This document shows positions 35,655 to 48,734 of a stretch of 64,000 bases of DNA, in pieces. This DNA is from Ipomoea triloba (lineage: Eukaryota > Streptophyta > Magnoliopsida > Solanales > Convolvulaceae). A program made the position numbers and the translations under genes. How positions within the stretch are numbered: the stretch's first letter is position 1; every line of letters starts with the position of its first letter. The stretch spans positions 14,128,649-14,192,648 of the forward strand of contig NC_044925.1 in NCBI RefSeq assembly GCF_003576645.1, given 5' to 3'. The notes under the pieces were generated by a model that saw only the letters and a list, made by a program, of their open reading frames with translations, had not been told where the DNA came from and did no database searches.

Positions 35655-35989
35655 TATATATCCATAATTCACTACAACTATCATAATTCATATAAATCCA
35701 TAAAAATCAAATTGTACACCATAAATCATACAGTAAACCAATAATCATATACTCACATAATTGTCATATAATTATTCCATAATAAATCTTGCACATATTC
35801 ACGTAATAAATAATTTTGACTTGGGGTAAAATAATTTTAGCTTGACATAAATCTTATCTAAAAGCCAACACTCCAAAATATGCTCATAATTGGATTTGAA
35901 CTGGCAATCTTCTAAGCATTAGCACACACTCAACCATGAGCACCTTTGATAAAAAAATTGTGTAAATTAATCAAAGCTTTATTTACACC

Positions 35990-35990
<1 letters not shown>
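34918..35990. other. AT-rich non-coding sequence, probably LTR-derived
   Basis: No gene recognised. It contains a 46-base tandem pair at 35052-35143 (core gaaccggtggccaaaacc) and a CT/CA microsatellite at 35622-35660. The purine-rich pieces continue those left of L5, so it is the other side of the sequence L5 entered. Confidence 0.5.
35052..35143. repeat. 46-base tandem duplication
   Basis: Two imperfect copies of a unit containing aaccggtggccaaaaccaaa lie head to tail. Both strands stay open for about 70 codons because of the repeat. Confidence 0.75.

Positions 35991-36040
<50 letters not shown>
35991..36040. repeat. (TTA)n microsatellite
   Basis: About 16 uninterrupted TTA units. Confidence 0.97.
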
Positions 36041-36041
<1 letters not shown>

Positions 36042-36329
36042 TGACAGTACTGTGAACAATACCATCGCCACCATTTCTATTCATCATCACCATCAAAGAC
36101 ACCACCGCCTGTCACGCCATCGGAGAGGGAGAGGACGGCCATCACCGTCGGCCACTATCAACGTCAACAACAACACCTACACCACTGCTACGTCGGAGAA
36201 GGGAGGACACCACGCCTCGCCGTGGACTTCAACAAGCCAAGCCGCCACCACGCCGACCTGCAGCTGCCGTCCGCCGCTGTTCACGCTTGGACGGAGAAGA
36301 GAAGCACTGCCGGAGTACCATGCTGCCTG

Positions 36330-36330
<1 letters not shown>
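36041..36330 (+). other. GC-rich island of unknown origin
   Basis: About 290 bases rich in C, G and CpG (for example cgccatcggagagggagagg) stand out in AT-rich surroundings. A plus-strand frame from 36052 runs about 100 codons through it with His/Arg/Thr-rich low-complexity protein and ends in the adjacent CT/TA microsatellite. I do not recognise the protein. It may be an LTR promoter or leader segment rather than a gene. Confidence 0.4.

Positions 36331-36386
<56 letters not shown>
36330..36386. repeat. (CT)n(TA)n microsatellite
   Basis: About 10 CT units followed by about 18 TA units. Confidence 0.95.
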
Positions 36387-36388
<2 letters not shown>

Positions 36389-37336
36389 CACGTCGGATAT
36401 GAAGAAAAGAAGAAGGTGAAGATGGAGATTGAGCAGGTATGAAGATCACGTGAAGAAAGATGAAAACAATTCTGTAGGTAAGGTTCCTCTCTCTCTATAT
36501 CTCAACGTGCGTGGGTGTGTATAGAGGAGAATAAGGAATTAGAGAAGAAAAGAAAATCAAGGTTGATGGAAGAAATTAAGTTGATGATGTTGAAAGGAAG
36601 ATATGTTATATTCATTCATATATGAAAAAGAGATGGCGTAAAACTGATCTTAAGGGAATGATAAATTCATAATAGAATGATGATGTGAATAGGAGGATTA
36701 GAAAATATATATATGGATAGATATTATAAAATCCTGTATATATATGTAAGAATTGAATGTATATAGTTTATCATATAGACATAACATATGTAACGTAGAA
36801 TCAGCATACAATTATATTGGCCTATTATGCTTATAATTAGGGAAATTGAAATTTCATATAAATAATACGTTTGAATAGTTAAGAATAAAAATGTATAGGC
36901 CGTAAGTAAACTATTATTACTACTTTATATATGTGTGCATAACACATGTATACTTATACATATATTTATTTATATATTAAAACTAATCAACAAAATTATT
37001 ATGAAATCATAATATATATATTATACGATGTAAAAGAAACATTGCCAAGTTAATAGTATATGAATGGTGTATTACCATAATTAAGATAAATAATTACTAT
37101 CCTATAATCATGATTAGGATAACTATATTACAATAATAATATTGATAATGTGTATAGGAAATGGGTATACAGTTCAAATAGGTAGGTAATTAGAATAAAA
37201 TAATATTTATAAAATAATTCTGAAAATACTTTTGGGTCAAATAATTTGATAAAATAATAGCATAGTAAATTTTGAAAGTAGGAGGTTCAAAATAATATTA
37301 ATGAATATAATACTAATAAAATTTACAGATGTTACA
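36387..37336. other. AT-rich sequence without recognisable gene
   Basis: No ORF of interest and no clear similarity to other parts of the window. The end aatttacagatgttaca (37320-37336) resembles the F2 LTR end aatttacggggtgttaca at 52921-52938 and may be a decayed LTR terminus. Confidence 0.4.
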
Positions 37337-37339
37337 TCA

Positions 37340-37711
37340 ACTTTCCGAAAAAGGGGTTTAAATAGGCAACACGAAGCCAAAAATCTCGAAATGGCCCCTG
37401 TGGCCAGACCAAGCCAGCACCACGCGTGGTTGGGGGCGTGGATAGCTACTGGAATTGATCCACGCCACCCACACGCGTGTTGGCTATGTGGATGGTTACT
37501 ATTTGGTGGTTTCCTTGCTTTTTGCTCTGTTTTAGCCTTGAATCCCTTTTCAATCTGCGGAAACAACTTCAAAACTTCTTCTAAAAATTGTGTTAGAGGT
37601 TTTTGATCACATCTGAGTTTAAAATGCACGAGATTGTTATAAACGGGTGGCAAAACTTCCTATTATATCCTACTTTTGACCCTTAATTTATACTATTCTT
37701 GGTGTTTATCA
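37340..37711 (-). mobile_element. Athila-like LTR fragment
   Basis: Read on the minus strand it starts TGATAAACACCAAGAATAG at 37711, like the LTRs of A and C. It contains the palindromic cluster (cacacgcgtgtt and accacgcgtggt, 37410-37490) and a TATA-like ctatttaaacc near 37360. The sequence diverges after that and no primer site follows, so the LTR is truncated. Confidence 0.75.
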
Positions 37712-38020
37712 AAACTTAATTTGATTATGATAATTCATGTTATCATAAAAAAAAAATTACTCTTGTAAGATGACACATATTACTTGCGAAGTATAAGAAA
37801 GCAATGTGTAACACAGTACAACAACAATTGGTCACTGAATTGGCAATAAGTGCACCCCCACCATACCATGTATGTGGTGATCATATCAAGGCAACTATAG
37901 ACTAATCATGACAATGAATTCAAGGACATGCCATCTTTTCCTAGAATATGTATTATCATAAAAATCAAAAGATATATGATAGAATTACCATTAGTCCTTT
38001 AAGAATCTATGCACACATCC

Positions 38021-38023
<3 letters not shown>
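37712..38023. other. Intergenic sequence, nothing recognised
   Basis: About 310 AT-rich bases without ORF, repeat or LTR end that I can identify, leading into the TA run before the gap. Confidence 0.5.
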
Positions 38024-38624
<601 letters not shown>

Positions 38625-39246
38625 CACAATGAGCCACACTCATAAAATATTAATATATCTCTTGAAAGCATTAAAAGAAAGGAGTATGGATATGTATCTG
38701 ATTATGAGAATTTCGTGCAACAATACAACGGAGACAGTCTGAATTCCTCAGTACAAAATAATTATTACATAATAGTAATAATGATATAATCATTTCTATC
38801 GTAACTGAATTCAATAACAATAATGAAAAAACATAATATCATCATTATTACCACATAAATATTTGATAAGCAATGTCAATAGAGATTCTAAAAGTATGCA
38901 TTTCATATTATAATCAAAAGTATTATGGCAAGACTTAGAAAAAAATGTAATTTCTAATTTGCCACTAAAATCGGGCCAATGAAAAACATTGCGATAAATA
39001 TATCACAAAAATTAACCCATAAAAATAATGGTCCAAAATAGGCCATAAAGAAAAAATTATTTTTGAATTGCTAAATAAATTCTCCAAAAATTTATATGCA
39101 AAATAAATAGTTTAGAGATAAGAGGAAATTCAAGCTATCCAAAGAGATTACCACATATTTATCAAAACAAATATTTACGCTTTATAAAAAAACACACAAT
39201 CATATTGATAAAATATATGGTAAAAAAAGGATTTAATTTAATGAGT
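38625..39246. other. AT-rich sequence, possibly intron-like
   Basis: No ORF or retroelement similarity is seen. It lies downstream, on the minus strand, of a possible splice donor at 39254, so it could be intron sequence if the exon candidate at 39247-39342 is real. Confidence 0.3.
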
Positions 39247-39342
39247 GGTGTACCTTGTTCAGCCCTAGCGCCTGTGCGATAAGCAAACAGATCTGTGCAG
39301 CACCAACGTTCCCGAGGGTGCTTTCTCCGCCGGATACCATTA
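39247..39342 (-). CDS. Exon-like short coding segment, possible host gene exon
   Basis: An ATG at 39342 on the minus strand opens MVSGGESTLGNVGAAQICLL, followed by IAQALGLNK, in a locally GC-rich segment between AT-rich flanks. After the Lys codon the sequence reads AAG|GTACAC, a plausible splice donor near 39254; read through, the frame stops about 6 codons later. The composition shift and protein-like sequence suggest a real exon or a captured gene fragment. I do not recognise the family, and no second exon was found in the 600 bases before the gap. Confidence 0.35.
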
Positions 39343-39697
39343 TTTGAATTGAATTTAAAAATATGACAAAAAAAACTGGACCTAAATGGGGAAACACGGG
39401 CGTGGATTACTAATAGTAGCTTTAAATCAAAACTGATTGTTATGGACGTAGCTTTAGATTATTAATAGTAGCTTTTCAATCATTATTAATCATCCAATGA
39501 TTATTAGCTTTACATGATTACTCTAACTTTTCAATCATTATTAACCATCCAATGATTATTAGCAAATGATTATTAGTTTTTAATGTTAAAAAAATTATTA
39601 GTTATTAATATTAATAATGAATAGTTATTAATAATTAATTGATGATTAGTTAGTAATGATTAATTATTTGTCATATTAAGAATTTGTAATTATATTG
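39343..39697. repeat. AT-rich sequence with short direct repeats
   Basis: The segment ttttcaatcattattaa-catccaatgattattag occurs at about 39470 and 39527, and gatta-taatagtagctt at about 39403 and 39455. The rest is built of TTATTAAT-like words. No coding potential. Confidence 0.6.
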
Positions 39698-40922
39698 TTG
39701 GAAATAATTCTCGAAAAACCCAAGAAAATGGAGCAAATAGAAAATTCATAATAAACAAATAATTCCAGGAATTTAAACCTACACAAAGGTTAGATAAACC
39801 TGAACAACTCGGGGACGAAGATGGACGAATTTGGGGTAGTTGTAAGCACGAGTCGAGTTGCCACTGTCCTTAAAACCTTATTTACCGCCTCCCGGGGTGC
39901 TGGAGCGTTGCGGTCTAGGTTTCCCAGGATAAAACATACTAAAACCCTGCATTTGAGCACACAAACTTGGAATCGGACGAACGAGAACGTGGGATGAACA
40001 CAGGTGGCTAAAAAAAAGGAGGAACAGAGTTTCGAGGTGGAAAATAGATTTTCTTGCTTGTGTAAATCTGCTGCTCAACCTGGTAATTTATAGTTGAGGA
40101 AGAGATAAAATAGCATTGAATAATGGCATTCATTCTCCATTTGTAACCTCCACCCACTAAGCACATATTTACTTCCCACTAACAGTCCATTAATGGCAGG
40201 AGTCAATCAAATTAATTCTACAATGCCAAAGGTCATTCTCATGAACGGTCACAGTGGTAGTTAAATGTCGCTGCAGGAGGTCACTACGAGTTACCTTAGA
40301 AGCCACGAGACATCACTCGTGATAGAGGTTCGGAAGACGTTAGCGCCTGCGAAAGGTCCACAAGATCGGCTTCATTCGAGAGATCGCATCTCTCGGGCGT
40401 AACTAGCCTAATGGCATTCATTCTCCATTTGTAACCTCCACCCACTAAGCACATATTTACTTCTCACTAGCAGTCCATTAATAAGAAATAATGGCAGGAG
40501 TTAATCAAATTAATTCCTCAATGACAAAGGTCATTCTTATGAACGGTCACATTGGTAGTGAAACGTCGCTGCGGGAGGTCACTACGAATTACCCTGGAAG
40601 CCACGAGACATCACTCGTGATAGAGGTTCGCAAGACGTTAGCGCTTGCGAAAGGTCCGCAAGACCGGCTTCGCCCATTAGGTAAGATTTATGTCTATGTT
40701 AGCGCTTGCGAAAGGTCCGCAAATCTTCCTTCCAAATCAATGTGGGACAAAAGGCTTACTCAAAGCTTTTTCAACACAAATTCCATCTCAAATGGGTCTA
40801 CTTTGAGAATCAATTTCTCATTCACCCATTATCCATTTTGAGCGTATAATATATCGATCTCTTCGTCTCACTACGAAGAATTCGAATCCACTTTCACCCG
40901 ACCCAAATCGGATGTGGACCCT
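39698..40922. mobile_element. Copia-like LTR remnant with an internal direct repeat
   Basis: The segment starts tgttggaaataattct, an LTR-like start, and includes aatgtgggacaaaagg near 40738, a phrase common in plant Copia LTRs. Nearly identical blocks of about 250 bases recur at 40122-40370 and 40410-40690 (shift about 288). No primer site or coding region is adjacent because element C is inserted at 40923. The lineage is not assigned and the orientation is uncertain. Confidence 0.45.
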
Positions 40923-43900
40923 TGATAAGCACCAAGAATAGCACTTATTAGGGGTCTTTATTAGATTAAAAGCGCATCGTTTTGACATCCAATTACAACA
41001 ATTGCATGCAGTTCAGCTCAAATGCGATCAATTTCTTCTAACAACATTTCTAGAAAGAGTTTTGAAGTATTTTACAGTTGGAGAGGGATTTGAAGCTAAA
41101 ATAGAGCAAAAGACAAACAAACCGAAATGCAGTAGCGTCCCACGCAGCCTCACACGCGTGTGGCTAGGCGTGGAATCATTCCAGAGAGCCACCACGCCAC
41201 TCACACGCTTGTGAGCAAGCGTGGTCGAGCCAATAGCTAGTTTGGGAAATTTGTTCCTTTTCTTTGTCACCTATATAAATCTCTTTTGCCCTAAACCTAA
41301 GGACAACTAGGAGTAGATCAGAAAATTGATAGAATAGGGTAGATAGATCTAGAGGGTTTTCTCCCCTCTTGGGGAAAATTCCTTCCTTTCATAGTTTAGA
41401 ATAGATCAAGGGCAAGAATGAAGATTGGGATTCAAAATCAAGGTTGTAAGATCCCCTTTTTCAAGGGGTGGTAACCATTCTTTTCAATTACTAATTCAAT
41501 ACTTGTTTCTTTGAATTTTCCCTTCTTGTTCTTGTTTCTTAGCATGCTAGAGTAGATTAGACAAGGAATTGGTGGCCCCATGGTAGATCTATGTGGATGT
41601 TTAATATTATTGCTTTGATTTGTGAATTGCTTGCTTGTTGGATGTTGAACTTGTGTGGATGATGTTCTTCAAGTTTTGTGCCTTTTGTGGCCACATTAGG
41701 TAGCAAACCCAAAGGAAGTGAGTGTGTGCGCGATAGCGGCCACCCACGAGTCTCACTCACCCACATCTCCGCTCTTAGTCCGAAAGGACAATATCCGAGA
41801 GGAGTGGTAGACAAAGTGTTCGATGAAATGCCCCAACCGAATGAGGATGTGGGAGTCCAAGGTGTGACGCCACTTGGTAGTGTGCCATGAACTCCCTAGT
41901 CTATTCCACGACTTGCACTCGCAAAACCAATCAAAGATAAACCACATGGAAAAGCCTAAAGCCCCAATCTCCACTTTACTTTTCTTTATTTTACACAACC
42001 TTTATCAACCTTACCCTCTTACCAATGAATCCAACCCATAGCCATTCCCGTAACTCTTTTCCTTCAACCTCTTAGATGCCAACACACCAATTCGATTCCC
42101 ATTCGTCATGTAACACCCCAATTTTCAACTCTTACATTTATTACAAAATCCGTAATAAAACGCTGCGGAAGCTTACATCATATCAACAGAAAACCGGGTG
42201 CTACCGCCACACCTAGAGTGAATTCTATCACCTCTTTGACAAACTCCACTCTAAGTGCACAGGCTAAACTTACAACATTAATAACAATCCCTGTCTACAT
42301 CAAAGAGTAGACCTCAACCTGTACTTCCCTTCTATTCCGAGCTCATCGGCTACAGGGGCCCACACTAATCTGCAACTGATAAGAAACACACTGAAGTGCA
42401 GTTAGCGCGACGGCTAAGTAAGGAAATCCGATGTCACTCAAAAGTAGACAAAGGTTTGAAAACATAATCATTTGGAAAATAGTATATCGTTCAGTGAATC
42501 AAAATCCACTCGTCTCGTAAGACAAAATCATTTCTTTCTCAAAGACGTTACAGAGTAACTCTTTACTCATTTTTAAAACTTCCTTAGTTTCATATAGTAA
42601 GAGTGAGGCCTACAACCTCGGGCCATGGCACTCCAGCCCTCCCGTAGGTTCCTCCCTTATCCCAACCCCGGGCTATGGCACTCAAGCCTTCCCGTGGGCA
42701 CCTCTCCTTATTCCAACATGACGACATAACGGCGAATAGACTTCGCTCTAACAATATAACGACCACTGGGCAAGGGCACTTAAAGCCACCCGTGGGTCAA
42801 TCAAGGTCCTCCTCACTTACTTTAGAAACTACGGTTTTGAAAACGTTATCCTTCCTTCAGTTTTCTTACAACAAATCATCTCATTTGGACATATTTCACA
42901 AATGAGTCCAATACTTGAAATCGGCTACTCCATTAGCCTCTGAAGGATTTTCAAACATCATTTTCTCAAACAATAAGGTTTTGACAACCTTTATATCAAA
43001 ATAGCATACGTTTTTCAACGTAAGTTTTCATAAACATTTTTGGATACACTTCATATGTCCATCTCACACTTAAAATCAACCAACATCCTTAACTATCGTC
43101 CTCAACAACTTCCACTATGATCAACACCATTAGATCATAACTTGAGGATATCGTACATCCAAATATATATAAATTCTAATAGGTAAGGTCATTGCCTAAC
43201 CATAACCCAAAAACATCCAACAACTACTTTCTCAAGATTCACCATATACAACCTTTATCTCAACATTTCCATATGACAATTTCCTCAATACACATCATAA
43301 TAATATCTTTACCTCACCTTATCACCATTAACTCACTAACTACCTCACAATTATCATTAACACATCCATAATCATACTAAGCATAATTCAGAAATTTCAG
43401 CTTGGCGCAGTCCGAAAGATTGAGCCGGTAAAAATAGTTCCCGAACTCTTTTTCACTTGAAATTTTTATGGTAGAACCCCAACTTATAGTACTTGATGTC
43501 CATAAAAAGTTTTGGTCATTTTGATCCACGAATAAACACAGAAAATTCCATTTTTGCCCTTGGCAGTGGGCTGTCCGGAATTCTGTCTCTCCCTGGACCA
43601 GTTTTGGGAAAAATTCCGAAAACCATACTTCCACTACTCCGATCATTATGAAATTTTATATGCGGGTTCTACACTTATAGAACTACATGTCTAAAAAAAA
43701 TTGGATCAAAATACCTTACCAATTTTTCCCAATAAATTTCGGAAGTTACTGCCAGAATCTACCCTGATTTCCTTTCACTATTTTCACAAGTATAAGCTCA
43801 TATGAACATAAATACAACATATACAAGCATATCCAAGCTATGAACATGTATACAAAAATATTCCCAAAGCTCCAAAAACACCATATTTCAACAAAAATCA

Positions 43901-44823
43901 ATTATCCAAATTCAAGTGACTAATTCCAACTTAAGGGAATTCCTTACCTTGTAAAGGATTTCTAACACCTTAGGAAGCAATTTTGGATCCTTTCCCCAAT
44001 TTTCACCTTAAAACCTAGGTTCAAAATCAACACCATAACATCATGTATCAAGAAATTAAACATAGATTCATAACCTAGGAAGGATTACAAAGCTTTCTAC
44101 CGAATAATATCGAAAACTTACCGAATAAATTGGAAGTTTAGAAGGATTTGGCTATGGAACTTTGGAAGAAAAAATGGTGGAAGATGATCACACCTCTCTC
44201 TCTCTCTTTTTGGCATTTGGGGAAGAAAAGGGAAAAAAAATTCCTTTTATATTTAATCCCAACTTATGGGATAAGCTTTAGGAAAAAAAATAATAAAATA
44301 ATAAAATATCTCCACAACATATCAGTTGTGGTCCAAACAGATAAAGTTTCGGTAGAAAATAATCCAGAAAGAATAATTTCCGACACCAAAATTTTATTCC
44401 AGTCAAAAGCTCCCAAAATGGGCTAGGTTCAGTACACTGCGAAATTTCGCGGTGTACGATCAGAAATAAATTTCGACCCTTATAGCTCATCCAATTTCAA
44501 CTTAACTAAGCAGGAAGTTCATACTTAGTCATATATGCCTAATCATCCATTTCCAAAGAAATCCGAGCTGAAAATTCGTCCCCCAAAAATTTTACGGTTC
44601 GTGACCGGCACATACGATCGCAGCTTAATAACAACTATACTTACTTATAAAAATTCTTTCGAAATATCTGAAGATCATAACTTAGGAATGTCAACGCCTT
44701 AGGATAATGTTAATAAAATACGGGGTATTACACGTCATCCCTGAGAGACACGACACTCGGGGAGTCTTGACTCTTCGTTTTACCACCTTCACATACCCAC
44801 TCACCCCATACAAACACTCTTCA
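40923..44823 (+). mobile_element. Element C 5' LTR, interrupted by F1 solo LTR L6
   Basis: It starts TGATAAGCACCAAGAATAGC and ends ACTCTTCA three bases before the primer site. Without the F1 insertion and the duplicated target it is about 1272 bases, close to the 1281 of element A. It contains the palindromic cluster (41130-41225) and a TATA-like cctatataaat near 41270. Confidence 0.85.
42109..44732 (-). mobile_element. F1 solo LTR (copy L6), target duplication cgtca
   Basis: Plus-strand ends are tgtaacaccccaatttt and aaatacggggtattaca; cgtca flanks it at 42104-42108 and 44733-44737. It contains the 3' module (42190-42260), two copies of a gggc-atggcactc-agcc segment (42630-42710), the 390-base module (43388-43780), the 26-base palindrome (44432-44457) and the CpG-rich block (about 44592-44625). 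Confidence 0.93.
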
Positions 44824-44826
44824 AAA

Positions 44827-44843
44827 TGGCGCCGTTGCCGGGA
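44827..44843 (+). other. tRNA-Asp primer binding site of element C
   Basis: TGGCGCCGTTGCCGGGA follows the LTR by three bases; it is one G shorter than the site of B. The same site appears again at 46553 in the duplicated block. Confidence 0.88.
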
Positions 44844-45074
44844 TGGCAAACGGTTTCGAATAGTGTTGACATCTTAGAAGTAGAATTTTAAGAGTTCTTG
44901 AATTGCTTTCTTTTTGTTTATTTTATTTTCTTATTTTTGCTATTTGTTTGAAGAAGTGAGCTTATATTATCTTGAATATCTTGTGCTCACTTGCAACTAC
45001 TTTTAGTTGCAAAATTATTTGTTGTTGGCTAAGCTATTGTGCAGGAAATTCTCTTTAATCAAACCTTTTGAAGC

Positions 45075-46139
45075 TTGCCAATAAGTGCTAAAATGAATCC
45101 CCATGATTACCCACACCATGGAGGACAATCCTATACAAATCCTTCAATCCAACCATATCACTATTACCCCCATTCCACCTATACTTACCTTCCACCAACA
45201 TACCACTACCCACATCCATATCATTACCCAATTCCACCAACAAATCAATTACCACTTCCATATCACTATCCAATCCATACACAAAATCATCACCTACAAC
45301 TTTATGAAACACCACCTCCACAATTCCAAGAAACTTGCCCTTCACAACCACCAAATTCAGAAGAAATTGACTCATTAAGCTCTAAAGACATATCCCAAAA
45401 CATAGAGAGTAAGCTTGCGCAAATGATGCAACAACTTGATCCAAGCTATACTCCCGAGTCAAATTCATTTCCCAATTCCAAACTAAACACCTACTACCCA
45501 CCTCCATCACAAAACCACAAAGAAAACAATATTACCTATTCCTTAACATTACCTTCTTACCCATATGACACCCATACCAATCCTTGTGACTATATCCCAC
45601 CGGTCACTGATGAAATTGAAATTCTAAAAGCAAAAATTGACGAATTCACTAGGATGGCCAAGGAGGATACCGCTAAACTAAAAGCCGAAATCAAGAGCGA
45701 ACTAAAGGAATATCTAGCTACCCTCCGGGAGAAAGGACTTCCACTAGAAGAGGTTGAAACGAAGATGCTATCCACGATGGAGGAGCTCATGAAAATGAAT
45801 GAGTCCCGAGCTAACTCCACCATCCTAGGTGACATCCCCACTTTGGAAGCCCATCCAAGGATTGTACAAGAGGTCGAAAACGCGCAAAATGCTAGGGAAG
45901 AGGGTAATGTTGAAAAGAAAGTGGATTGTTATGCCCAGGTGCTTGAAGAAGTTCCAATTTTCGAATTGGAAAATCAAAAGGAGGTAGAGATGGAGAGTGA
46001 GGATGATGACATTGAGCTAGTGTGGGAAGATGAAGAGCCAAAATATGGTAAAATTTTTAATCTTTCTTGTGCTAATTTTCCTGACAATCTTTGTGCTCTT
46101 TTTGAAAATAACCTTGTAGATGACTCCTTTTGCCTTAAT
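45075..46139 (+). pseudogene. Element C ORF, first (truncated) assembly copy
   Basis: This frame is identical in protein to the first 355 codons of the ORF at 46801 and ends at the N at 46140 in the middle of the LVDDSFCLN block. After the N the sequence jumps back to F1 LTR sequence already seen at 44416. It is therefore best treated as an unmerged contig overlap, not as a separate gene. Confidence 0.75.
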
Positions 46140-46140
46140 N

Positions 46141-47865
46141 AAATGGGCTAGGTTCGGTACACTGCGGAAATTTCGCGGTGTACGATCAGAAATAAATTTC
46201 GACCCTTATAGCTCATCCAATTTCAACTTAACTAAGCAGGAAGTTCATACTTAGTCATATATGCCTAATCATCCATTTCCAAAGAAATCCGAGCTGAAAA
46301 TTCGTCCCCCAAAAATTTTACGGTTCGTGACCGGCACATACGATCGCAGCTTAATAACAACTATACTTACTTATAAAAATTCTTTCGAAATATCTGAAGA
46401 TCATAACTTAGGAATGTCAACGCCTTAGGATAATGTTAATAAAATACGGGGTATTACACGTCATCCCTGAGAGACACGACACTCGGGGAGTCTTGACTCT
46501 TCGTTTTACCACCTTCACATACCCACTCACCCCATACAAACACTCTTCAAAATGGCGCCGTTGCCGGGATGGCAAACGGTTTCGAATAGTGTTGACATCT
46601 TAGAAGTAGAATTTTAAGAGTTCTTGAATTGCTTTCTTTTTGTTTATTTTATTTTCTTATTTTTGCTATTTGTTTGAAGAAGTGAGCTTATATTATCTTG
46701 AATATCTTGTGCTCACTTGCAACTACTTTTAGTTGCAAAATTATTTGTTGTTGGCTAAGCTATTGTGCAGGAAATTCTCTTTAATCAAACCTTTTGAAGC
46801 TTGCCAATAAGTGCTAAAATGAATCCCCATGATTACCCACACCATGGAGGACAATCCTATACAAATCCTTCAATCCAACCATATCACTATTACCCCCATT
46901 CCACCTATACTTACCTTCCACCAACATACCACTACCCACATCCATATCATTACCCAATTCCACCAACAAATCAATTACCACTTCCATATCACTATCCAAT
47001 CCATACACAAAATCATCACCTACAACTTTATGAAACACCACCTCCACAATTCCAAGAAACTTGCCCTTCACAACCACCAAATTCAGAAGAAATTGACTCA
47101 TTAAGCTCTAAAGACATATCCCAAAACATAGAGAGTAAGCTTGCGCAAATGATGCAACAACTTGATCCAAGCTATACTCCCGAGTCAAATTCATTTCCCA
47201 ATTCCAAACTAAACACCTACTACCCACCTCCATCACAAAACCACAAAGAAAACAATATTACCTATTCCTTAACATTACCTTCTTACCCATATGACACCCA
47301 TACCAATCCTTGTGACTATATCCCACCGGTCACTGATGAAATTGAAATTCTAAAAGCAAAAATTGACGAATTCACTAGGATGGCCAAGGAGGATACCGCT
47401 AAACTAAAAGCCGAAATCAAGAGCGAACTAAAGGAATATCTAGCTACCCTCCGGGAGAAAGGACTTCCACTAGAAGAGGTTGAAACGAAGATGCTATCCA
47501 CGATGGAGGAGCTCATGAAAATGAATGAGTCCCGAGCTAACTCCACCATCCTAGGTGACATCCCCACTTTGGAAGCCCATCCAAGGATTGTACAAGAGGT
47601 CGAAAACGCGCAAAATGCTAGGGAAGAGGGTAATGTTGAAAAGAAAGTGGATTGTTATGCCCAGGTGCTTGAAGAAGTTCCAATTTTCGAATTGGAAAAT
47701 CAAAAGGAGGTAGAGATGGAGAGTGAGGATGATGACATTGAGCTAGTGTGGGAAGATGAAGAGCCAAAATATGGTAAAATTTTTAATCTTTCTTGTGCTA
47801 ATTTTCCTGACAATCTTTGTGCTCTTTTTGAAAATAACCTTGTAGATGACTCCTTTTGCCTTAAT
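46141..47865 (+). repeat. Copy of 44416-46139, probable assembly duplication
   Basis: The F1 LTR end, LTR tail of C, primer site and ORF start repeat with a shift of 1725-1726. Differences seen are confined to the first 30 bases after the N. The duplicate includes part of the F1 LTR and a second cgtca flank, which a real transposition would not produce. Confidence 0.8.
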
Positions 47866-48466
47866 GCTTTTATCATATGTGATTATGATTGCTTTAAATT
47901 TCGGGAGGATGATTCCATGAAAAATTTTGATGTATTGACTTATGACTATAGGGATTCTCTTTTGTTTAAACATGAGTATGATTGCTTTAACTTTTTAGAA
48001 GATGAATCCTTTGTCTTGGGTGAGAATGAGTTGGTGAGTGAAGGGGATGATGCTTCATTCTATTCGTGTGAGTGATTTTTCTAATCCAATAGAGTGGATT
48101 GATGAAGAAAAGGAGTGTGAGGAAGAAATGGTAGGAAATGATAGGTCTTTCACGTTCAATCTTTTGGAAAAAGTTGAGTGGAGAGAGTTGACCACACTCG
48201 AAATTGAGGAAGGGAGTGTGGAGATATGGTTTGAAAGAGACGAGAAAATCTTTAGGGAGAAAAGAGAGGAAAAAGAAAAGGAAGTAGACACCATCCTAGA
48301 AGAGTTAAGGAGGGTGTTTAGTGCTAAAATTCGTCCAATCTTGCATGTTCATCTTCCTTTGTTCTTGTGGGTATTCAAGGATGTTTCCCACCTTGGGACA
48401 TTCCTTGAAGCAAAGGTTCACAGGACGCTTGGTCGGGTCCCAAAGTCTGTGTGCCTTGAAGGATAG
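46801..48466 (+). pseudogene. Element C single ORF of unknown function, with one frameshift
   Basis: The frame starts MPISAKMNPHDYPHHGGQ, with a Pro/Tyr/His-rich N-terminus (about residues 10-90). It passes NIESKLAQMMQQLDPSYTPE, a coiled-coil-like DEIEILKAKIDEFTRMAKED region, the LEEVPIFELENQKEVEMES acidic block, and two motifs YDCFKFREDDS and YDCFNFLEDES. It ends at 48075. A frameshift near 48060 moves the C-terminal part (EKECEEEMVG, then FKDVSHLG), homologous to the end of the A ORF, into another frame that stays open to 48466. No known domain is recognised. Confidence 0.8.
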
Positions 48467-48469
48467 GCC

Positions 48470-48525
48470 ACACCACGTCTGGCCAGGAGACGTAAAACCA
48501 TGGCGCACCTGGGAGGCAGTCCCAA
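48470..48525 (+). other. Post-ORF motif of element C
   Basis: ccaggagacgtaaaaccatgg and cgcacctgggaggcagtccc follow the C-terminal coding region, matching 15436-15497 of element A. Its conservation in both suggests a function for the element RNA, or remnant coding (GDVKPWRTWE can be read through it in A and C). Confidence 0.65.
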
Positions 48526-48734
48526 TGTTATCTTACTTTTCTTAAAGCTTTTCCTTATTTTCTATAGTATATTTTTCTTAACTTTATTTCAATAATGTTT
48601 CTATAACCTCGGTAGAGCTAACAAGTACAGATTAAACGCCCGAGAGTTATGAGTTGCCCGCAATCAATTGACAAACATCATCAGTAGCAAAGGAAGGAAG
48701 GGAAACTAAGGTAAGCTTTGCACAACACGTTTCC

